Source: Candidatus Brocadia sp. (GTDB lineage Bacteria; Planctomycetota; Brocadiia; Brocadiales; Brocadiaceae). From it: DNA of 19,101 nucleotides. Each line of letters opens with the position of its first letter. Position 1 is the first letter of the stretch. Below the pieces are notes generated by a model. It did not search any database, was not told the origin of the DNA, and was given only the letters and a program-made list of their open reading frames with translations. The stretch is from contig JAUQXU010000169.1 in assembly GCA_030837935.1 (NCBI GenBank), positions 1-19,101 on the forward strand, in the 5' to 3' direction. Positions 15,177 through 19,101 of this stretch are shown here, in pieces. Both the position numbers and the translations under genes were made by a program.

Positions 15177-15629
15177 TCAGTCTTTACAATATTTTGTCAG
15201 AAAACGATCCAGTTGACAGGCGAATAACTGAATATCTTTCCGGCCAAATGAAGAAGGACCGCCGGTAATCATACCGCCGTTCCGGAGTTCATCCAAAAGA
15301 TTGCGCATAGCCAGCCGCTGTTTTATGTTCGCTTCCGTATAGAGCTCACCGCGTGGATCAATCGCATATCCGCCCTTCTCAACAACACGGTCTGCAAGCG
15401 GTATATCAGCAGTAATAACCAGGTCGCCCTGTCGAACCATCGCAACGATACGATTATCTGCCACATCAAATCCCGCAGATACCGTAATACTCGAAATGTA
15501 CACAGACCGAGGAACCTTCAGACGCTTATTCGATACCAGAATCAACGGAACACGAACGCGCTCAACTGCCCGGAACAGGATATCCACTATCACGCCGGGA
15601 AATGCATCAGCATCAACGAGTATCTGCAT
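15177..15629 (-). CDS. UPF0178 (DUF188, YaiI/YqxD) family protein
   Basis: A 150-residue protein of the YaiI/YqxD family, which has a PIN-like nuclease fold but no assigned substrate. The conserved acidic positions are visible: D-A-D-A-F-P at 6-11, D-V-A-D-N-R-I near 55-61, T-A-D-I-P-L-A-D near 73-80. The family tail is also present: P-R-G-E-L-Y, N-I-K-Q-R-L, D-E-L-R-N-G-G and G-G-P-S-S-F. Length matches the E. coli and Bacillus members. Upstream, the same frame continues from the decayed end of an AbiEi-like antitoxin remnant, so the original upstream region has been replaced. I see no Shine-Dalgarno immediately before ATG 15629; it may depend on coupling to the upstream frame, whose stop is 2 nt away. 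Confidence 0.93.
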   Translation of the reverse strand: MQILVDADAFPGVIVDILFRAVERVRVPLILVSNKRLKVPRSVYISSITVSAGFDVADNRIVAMVRQGDLVITADIPLADRVVEKGGYAIDPRGELYTEANIKQRLAMRNLLDELRNGGMITGGPSSFGRKDIQLFACQLDRFLTKYCKD

Positions 15630-15631
15630 TT

Positions 15632-15772
15632 TTACGCCCTTCCGAATATTAATCCCAATAATCCTGATTCCTTCCCAAGTCCTGGATCATTGAGCATATC
15701 AAGAATTGTGCGGGTAGAATCAGATACGGATACTTTCACCTGTCCCCTCCAGATATATTTTAACCCAAACAT
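15632..15772 (-). pseudogene. AbiEi-type antitoxin remnant
   Basis: Read on the minus strand from ATG 15772, the frame gives M-F-G-L-K-Y-I-W-R-G-Q-V-K-V-S-V-S-D-S-T, then R-T-I-L-D-M-L-N-D-P-G-L-G. This is the characteristic middle block of type IV AbiEi-family antitoxins (K-V-x-V-S-D-P-x-R-T-I-x-D-x-L). The family normally continues with G-G-I-R; here one base change of frame gives G-I-R-I-I, and that second frame runs straight into the UPF0178 start. The N-terminal winged-helix part is absent (an in-frame TAG lies three codons upstream) and there is no AbiEii toxin. A GTG at 15739 has a perfect GGAGG 6 nt upstream, so a 35-residue peptide could still be translated. Confidence 0.6.
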
Positions 15773-15978
15773 AGCAGACTATAGTAAACGTTTTTTAATT
15801 AGGCCTTCGGCAACTTGTATTTGGTTACCCCCCTGTGTCCCCCAGTTTACGAGGGGGATTATGGGGGGTATTTGAAATTCCTATACGTAAATTTAGTATT
15901 TAAATTAAATGACTTTTTGATTATAGCAATCTTTACTAGCAAGGTTGGGCTGAGTAAAGCGAAACTCAACGAATCAGA
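15773..15978. other. Non-coding gap with repeat copy F
   Basis: Between the AbiEi remnant and YaeQ, the only clear structure is the palindromic repeat at 15826-15870. The rest is AT-rich with no coding signal. Confidence 0.45.
15826..15870. repeat. G/C-rich palindromic repeat, copy F
   Basis: Nested arms: outer TACCCCCC (15826-15833) with GGGGGGTA (15863-15870), inner CCCCC (15839-15843) with GGGGG (15853-15857), loop AGTTTACGA. It is the most symmetrical copy. Transcribed in either direction it would form a strong hairpin just past the yaeQ stop. Confidence 0.65.
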
Positions 15979-16527
15979 TTACCTTTCTTGTTCTTTCCAC
16001 CTTATCGGACAAATCTTCACGGTCTTATCCCTGCCCGATATCCATACTTCTCCTCCCTGTATGGTACATGGGAAATCCATAGAGCGTTGCGCCAACGCTG
16101 CCACTTCCTGAATGGCTTCCGTCGGCAGGTTTATTACCGATAGATTTTTGAACCGATTTATATCGGGATGTATCTTTTTGCACCAGGCGTTTGCGCTATT
16201 GCCGCTATAGGTGTAAATAATAACCTCTTTGGCGCGGCCACAGGCCTTGCGGATCTGCTTCTCATCGGGCTGCCCAATCTCTATCCACACCTCAATATTC
16301 CCGTTTAAATCTTTTCGCCACAGGTCTGGTTCATCGCCGCGGCTCACGCCTTGGGTAAATACAAGATCTTCATGGGCGTTCAGGACAAATGCCACTAAAC
16401 GCGCCATCATACGGACGTCATTCTCGGATGGATGCCGTGCTATAGTGAGCTTATGATCCTGGAAATAATTACGGTCTATATCCGCTATGTTCAGCTCGAA
16501 CTTAAATATTGTTGCTTTTATTGCCAT
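15979..16527 (-). CDS. yaeQ: YaeQ family protein
   Basis: A 182-residue protein matching the YaeQ family in length and sequence: it opens M-A-I-K-A-T-I-F-K-F-E-L, contains H-P-S-E-N-D-V-R-M-M-A-R, G-D-E-P-D-L-W and W-I-E-I-G-Q-P-D-E-K-Q-I-R-K-A, and ends with I-S-G and I-C-P-I-R-W. YaeQ has a PD-(D/E)XK-like nuclease fold, with acidic residues in D-E-P-D-L and I-E-I-G; its cellular role is unresolved, although it was isolated as a suppressor of loss of the transcription factor RfaH in enterobacteria. I chose ATG 16527 rather than the start at 16569 because family proteins begin at M-A-x-K-A-T-I. It is divergent from the TPR gene. Confidence 0.93.
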   Translation of the reverse strand: MAIKATIFKFELNIADIDRNYFQDHKLTIARHPSENDVRMMARLVAFVLNAHEDLVFTQGVSRGDEPDLWRKDLNGNIEVWIEIGQPDEKQIRKACGRAKEVIIYTYSGNSANAWCKKIHPDINRFKNLSVINLPTEAIQEVAALAQRSMDFPCTIQGGEVWISGRDKTVKICPIRWKEQER

Positions 16528-16582
16528 AGTTATGATCCCTGGCCAATGAAATTGCACTACCCTGCACACAATAAATCATCAA

Positions 16583-16611
16583 TGGTTATTGTGTTATAGA
16601 TTCGTTATAAT
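16583..16611 (+). promoter_or_regulatory. Candidate sigma70 promoter of the TPR gene
   Basis: A perfect TATAAT (16606-16611) lies 17 bp after a weak TGGTTA (16583-16588), and the start codon is about 65 bp further on. It sits in the divergent gap between yaeQ and the TPR gene. Confidence 0.5.
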
Positions 16612-16676
16612 ACTACGATAATTCTGTGAAAAATGAAACTGATATTAACATTCAATGTTAAAGGGGAGATTTTGAA

Positions 16677-17531
16677 ATGGTCACGATAGGAAACAGTATG
16701 AAACATCTTCGCCTCTGTGGAACGAAAGTCTTTTTTATATTGGTTCTGTTTGGTGCTTGCGCCTTGCCTGCCTATACTCAGGAAAATTCGTGGAAGGAAC
16801 TCAATGATAAAACCACCTCGCTTTTACAAAAAAAGAGATATGCAGATGCCATAAAGGCGGGCGAAGAGGCGTTAAAGGTAGCGAAAAATACATTTCCTTC
16901 CGGCAATACCCGTATTGCAGATTCAATGAACTTGCTGGGAATACTTTATCGAACCTATGGCAGATATGCCGAAGCCGAACCACTCTTTCATCAGGCCCTC
17001 ACGATTTACAAGGAATCGCTTGGTTCAGACCATCCCTCCGTTGCCAAAGTATTGTACGAGATTGCGGAAATGTTTCTCCTTCAGGACAAATATGCCGAAG
17101 CAGAGCCCTTTTACAAACAATCTCTTGGTATCTATGAGCAAGTGTTTGGTCCGGATCATCCCGGTGTTGTTAATGTCCTGAACAGATTGGGAGAGCTTTA
17201 TCAAGATCAGAAAAAATATGCTGAAGCGATACCGTTCTACAAAAGGGCCCTGGCCATCGAAGAAAAAACAGTCGGTTCAGGCCATCCCGACCTTGCCTCT
17301 GCGATGAACAATCTGGCAACGCTTTATTACTACCAGGGTGAAAACATGATGGCCGAGTCACTTTATAAACAGGCGCTTGAAATATACGAAAAGGAATATG
17401 GCAAAGACCACCCTTTAATTGCAACCATATTGGAGAAAATGGCGGATTTTTATGAGGGAACCGGAAGGAAAAACGAAGCGAAACAGTTAAGAGAAAGGGC
17501 AAAAAAGATTTATTCAAATTATCAGCAGTAA
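16677..17531 (+). CDS. Exported tetratricopeptide-repeat protein (kinesin-light-chain-type TPRs)
   Basis: A 284-residue protein with an N-terminal signal (basic residues, then V-F-F-I-L-V-L-F-G-A-C-A-L near 18-30), so it is probably exported. A Cys at 28 follows F-G-A, an imperfect lipobox, so a lipoprotein is possible but unproved. The rest is about five TPRs of 42 residues. The inter-repeat D-H-P or G-H-P signature recurs with its His at 119, 161, 203 and 245, exactly 42 apart, as in kinesin-light-chain TPRs. Such solenoids bind partner proteins or peptides. AGGGGAG is 8 nt before ATG 16677; ATG 16698 also has a good AGGAAA site. A perfect TATAAT lies upstream. It converges on the isomerase-like gene with only 24 bp between the stops. 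The partner is unknown. Confidence 0.93.
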   Translation: MVTIGNSMKHLRLCGTKVFFILVLFGACALPAYTQENSWKELNDKTTSLLQKKRYADAIKAGEEALKVAKNTFPSGNTRIADSMNLLGILYRTYGRYAEAEPLFHQALTIYKESLGSDHPSVAKVLYEIAEMFLLQDKYAEAEPFYKQSLGIYEQVFGPDHPGVVNVLNRLGELYQDQKKYAEAIPFYKRALAIEEKTVGSGHPDLASAMNNLATLYYYQGENMMAESLYKQALEIYEKEYGKDHPLIATILEKMADFYEGTGRKNEAKQLRERAKKIYSNYQQ

Positions 17532-17555
17532 GATACGATGTCATGTTAATTATTG

Positions 17556-18386
17556 TCACCCCCTTACGATCCCAAGAAATGACCTAACCTCCTTAAGCAT
17601 ATCCTTCATGTAGCAGTTTATCTCCCACGCATCGGCAATGGGTTTTCCGGTAAAGGGGATGGTAGCCATATATGGAGGCGGACCAAACTCGGGGCATATC
17701 GGTAAATATGCTGCGTGGTTCTTTTGGTGATGTTCCGCTATCTTTTCCCACCACCGCATATGTGCATCAACGGCATCCTTCCACTCCGGTGCTCTCGGAT
17801 CAGCAATCTGGGGAGAGGTTGCACAGCCGACCCTTGCATGGATGTAATCGGCTCGTTCAATGACACGGCTAACGGCCTCACGCTGATCCCGGAGCAGGGA
17901 ATTGTGTACGCAGCACCAGTGTGAAAAATCCGCAGTGAATCGTATCTCCGGCACAGCATCAATGATATCCATGGTCGCCGTCGTACAAAAGGTCGCCCTG
18001 CCACGATGCGTTTCGTGCAGCACCTTTATCCCGCATTCGGCGGCAAAACTTTGGGCACTTACAATCACCCTTCTGTTTTCCGTAAAATGCCAGAAATCCT
18101 TGCCGCAATGAACGTTCACAAGCAAGGGATTCAGCTCAGCGGCCTCGCTTAGCCCCTTTTTTAGGGACTCTCGTTGCGCATCAGCGGTTGTCCCATCTGC
18201 CCTGACCTGAGCAACCAAATCCAGCCCGCTTTCATTGAGCAGGACGCCAAGCCTCTTTCTCCCGGCGCTGTCGTTGGGAACCTTCATTTCAACCCCTTCA
18301 AACCCGGCATCCTTGATCACCTTGAGGTTGTCCTCAAGGGTAGCCTTATTCATACCCCACAGGGTGCACAGACACTTAATCTTCAT
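17556..18386 (-). CDS. Sugar phosphate isomerase/epimerase-like TIM-barrel protein
   Basis: A 276-residue xylose-isomerase-like TIM barrel (AP endonuclease family 2 fold). Likely metal ligands are Glu125 in L-H-E-T-H-R-G-R, Asp153 and His156 in A-D-F-S-H-W, His183 in I-H-A-R-V-G and Glu233 in C-P-E-F-G, the pattern of sugar and inositol isomerases/epimerases. The beginning (C-T-L-W-G-M, then A-G-F-E-G-V-E) is typical of the fold. I chose ATG 18386 over the TTG two codons earlier; neither has a clear ribosome site. There is no signal peptide, so it is cytoplasmic. The substrate cannot be read from sequence, and no sugar operon accompanies it. It converges with the TPR gene. Confidence 0.9.
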   Translation of the reverse strand: MKIKCLCTLWGMNKATLEDNLKVIKDAGFEGVEMKVPNDSAGRKRLGVLLNESGLDLVAQVRADGTTADAQRESLKKGLSEAAELNPLLVNVHCGKDFWHFTENRRVIVSAQSFAAECGIKVLHETHRGRATFCTTATMDIIDAVPEIRFTADFSHWCCVHNSLLRDQREAVSRVIERADYIHARVGCATSPQIADPRAPEWKDAVDAHMRWWEKIAEHHQKNHAAYLPICPEFGPPPYMATIPFTGKPIADAWEINCYMKDMLKEVRSFLGIVRG

Positions 18387-18603
18387 TTGCAAGCTTTTGT
18401 ATAAATTCTTTTTTTGTAAGGGATTTGCTCAAGGTTGTTTTACTCCTATGGGCACAGCCGAAAGCAACTTGTTTTTGGCTAAACCCTATTCAAATTTGTT
18501 CATAAAGCGTTACCGATCACCGTCCATCATGGAATATCGGGGAATATGTCTGGCGCACCGGCCTGTCACACCGTCTCTTATTCAAAAACCTATAAACGCA
18601 GCA
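18387..18603. other. Non-coding gap upstream of the isomerase-like gene
   Basis: No supported reading frame on either strand; a plus-strand frame crossing it is antisense to the isomerase-like gene and the broken small gene. The promoter of the minus-strand isomerase-like gene should lie here, but I cannot fix one. Confidence 0.4.
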
Positions 18604-18863
18604 TTATTTAAGGTTTGCTTTGCACTGCTTCAGAAGTTCTTCTGCTTTTTTCAGCGCCATATTTCTTAATCATCTCACCCCACATGGGCGAATTGCGGAT
18701 ACTATCCTGAAAACATCCTTGTCATCTCTTCAAGTTGTTCCGGAGATGGCTGGTCGCCAGGCGTCATGACATGCATCCCATCTTCTCCCATCCATGAGTA
18801 GGATGGTAAAGCATTATCCACGTTTTTCTTTTTGCTAATCTTCTTTTTATTTTTTTTACCCAT
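18604..18863 (-). pseudogene. Small Lys-rich hypothetical protein gene, apparently broken by two +1 frameshifts
   Basis: From ATG 18863, with AAGGA about 8 nt upstream, the frame gives a 53-residue protein: a Lys-rich start (M-G-K-K-N-K-K-K-I-S-K-K-K), then W-M-G-E-D-G-M-H, then P-S-P-E-Q-L-E-E-M-T-R-M-F-S-G and stop at 18702. Dropping one base in the 4-base homopolymer at 18710-18713 lets the reading continue F-Q-D-S-I-R-N-S-P-M-W, then G-E-M-I-K-K-Y-G-A-E-K. Dropping one more in the 6-base run at 18646-18651 continues A-E-E-L-L-K-Q-C-K-A-N-L-K to TAA at 18604. The joined product would be about 85 residues with a consistent amphipathic helix. Either the gene is decaying, the assembly has two homopolymer errors, or only the 53-residue form is made. 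Function unknown. Confidence 0.6.
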
Positions 18864-18947
18864 CTTTTTTTCCTTTCCCATTTTGCTACCGATAACATGA
18901 AAATAAATAAGCTGAAGTAAATAAATAAATAAAGGAAAAACATCTAC

Positions 18948-18974
18948 AAAAACGGCCAGCCTTGAAGGTTGGCC
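18948..18974 (-). terminator. Intrinsic terminator of the gene at the right edge
   Basis: On the minus strand GGCCAACCTT-C-AAGGCTGGCC type arms (18954-18974, one mismatch) are followed by GTTTTT. It lies 12 bp past the TGA of the partial gene and separates it from the small Lys-rich gene. Confidence 0.75.
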
Positions 18975-18985
18975 TGATTGGGTTA

Positions 18986-19101
18986 TCATTGTTTTCTTTT
19001 TTTCATCTCAAGGATTCTTGCGGCCTCATCTAAATCCATACCATAAAGCTCAATTGCTTCCATTTCGTCTAAATATATGTCAAATGCCTTCTCTATATCA
19101 C
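18986..19101 (-). CDS. C-terminal end of a hypothetical protein (start outside window)
   Basis: The minus-strand frame is open from the right edge to TGA at 18986-18988 and encodes 37 acidic-then-basic residues: D-I-E-K-A-F-D-I-Y-L-D-E-M-E-A-I-E-L-Y-G, then M-D-L-D-E-A-A-R-I-L-E-M-K-K-R-K-Q. Composition and helix pattern look like a real protein end, and a good terminator follows directly. I do not recognise the family from this piece. Confidence 0.65.
   Translation of the reverse strand, partial: DIEKAFDIYLDEMEAIELYGMDLDEAARILEMKKRKQ

Noticed and set aside
15632..15739. Novel 35-residue leader peptide gene with a perfect GGAGG site
   Set aside because: The same frame extends upstream into sequence matching the AbiEi antitoxin core, so a relic explains it better; translation of the peptide is still possible.
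3551..15870. CRISPR array as explanation of the recurring G/C-rich repeats
   Set aside because: Copies are irregularly spaced over 12 kb, imperfect and self-palindromic, with no uniform spacers and no cas genes.
17170..17559. 129-codon minus-strand frame opposite the TPR gene
   Set aside because: Shadow created by the repeated TPR codons; the plus strand encodes the regular 42-residue repeats.
18235..18669. 144-codon plus-strand frame crossing the isomerase-like gene start and the broken small gene
   Set aside because: Antisense to two better-supported frames and with no ribosome site or family signal.

Overview
The window looks like chromosomal DNA from an uncultured bacterium of moderate G+C content. 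An anammox-type planctomycete (Brocadiales) is my best guess, from the style of the housekeeping proteins, the tetratricopeptide protein and the scattered G/C-rich palindromes. That assignment is inference from pattern memory. There are no rRNA or tRNA genes and no CRISPR array.

Layout. (1) 1-3540 is a visibly AT-rich stretch. It holds the C-terminal ~970 residues of a very large all-helical protein whose start lies outside the window, then an intact RelE/YafQ-type toxin-antitoxin pair. (2) 3634-6252 carries hemB (porphobilinogen synthase) and an AGCS-family sodium:alanine/glycine symporter, separated by a G/C-rich palindromic repeat. (3) 6373-7410 is a graveyard on the plus strand: a 51-residue stub of a type I restriction HsdR subunit, an unrecognised coding-like tail and an IS1380-like transposase remnant. 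A cold-shock protein gene sits among them on the minus strand. (4) 7428-8630 is a DEAD-box RNA helicase on the same strand as the csp gene. (5) 8631-9649 is repeat-rich, with a small DUF3820 gene whose last codons lie inside a repeat copy, followed by an HNH nuclease gene. (6) 10140-13151 is a minus-strand run: oligoendopeptidase F, a DTW-domain tRNA-modifying enzyme and a glyoxalase-fold protein. (7) 13785-14528 is a PlsC-like acyltransferase. (8) 14591-16527 on the minus strand holds YaeQ, an AbiEi antitoxin remnant, a UPF0178 (YaiI/YqxD) gene, a truncated DUF559 endonuclease and a GIY-YIG protein 2 nt behind it. (9) 16677-18386 is a secreted TPR protein convergent with a TIM-barrel sugar-phosphate isomerase-like protein. 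(10) 18604-19101 is a small Lys-rich gene that reads as broken by two single-base frameshifts, a terminator, and the 3' end of another gene.

Most genes are independent housekeeping functions. Two themes stand out. First, decayed defence and mobile pieces (HsdR, AbiEi, DUF559, IS1380) lie beside intact accessory genes. Second, the cold-shock gene has a textbook intrinsic-terminator hairpin between its likely promoter and its start codon, suggesting transcriptional attenuation, with a DEAD-box helicase as its neighbour. I found no clearly complete new system. The strongest leads are the csp leader, the large helical protein cut by the window edge, and the family of palindromic repeats, one of which has become coding sequence.
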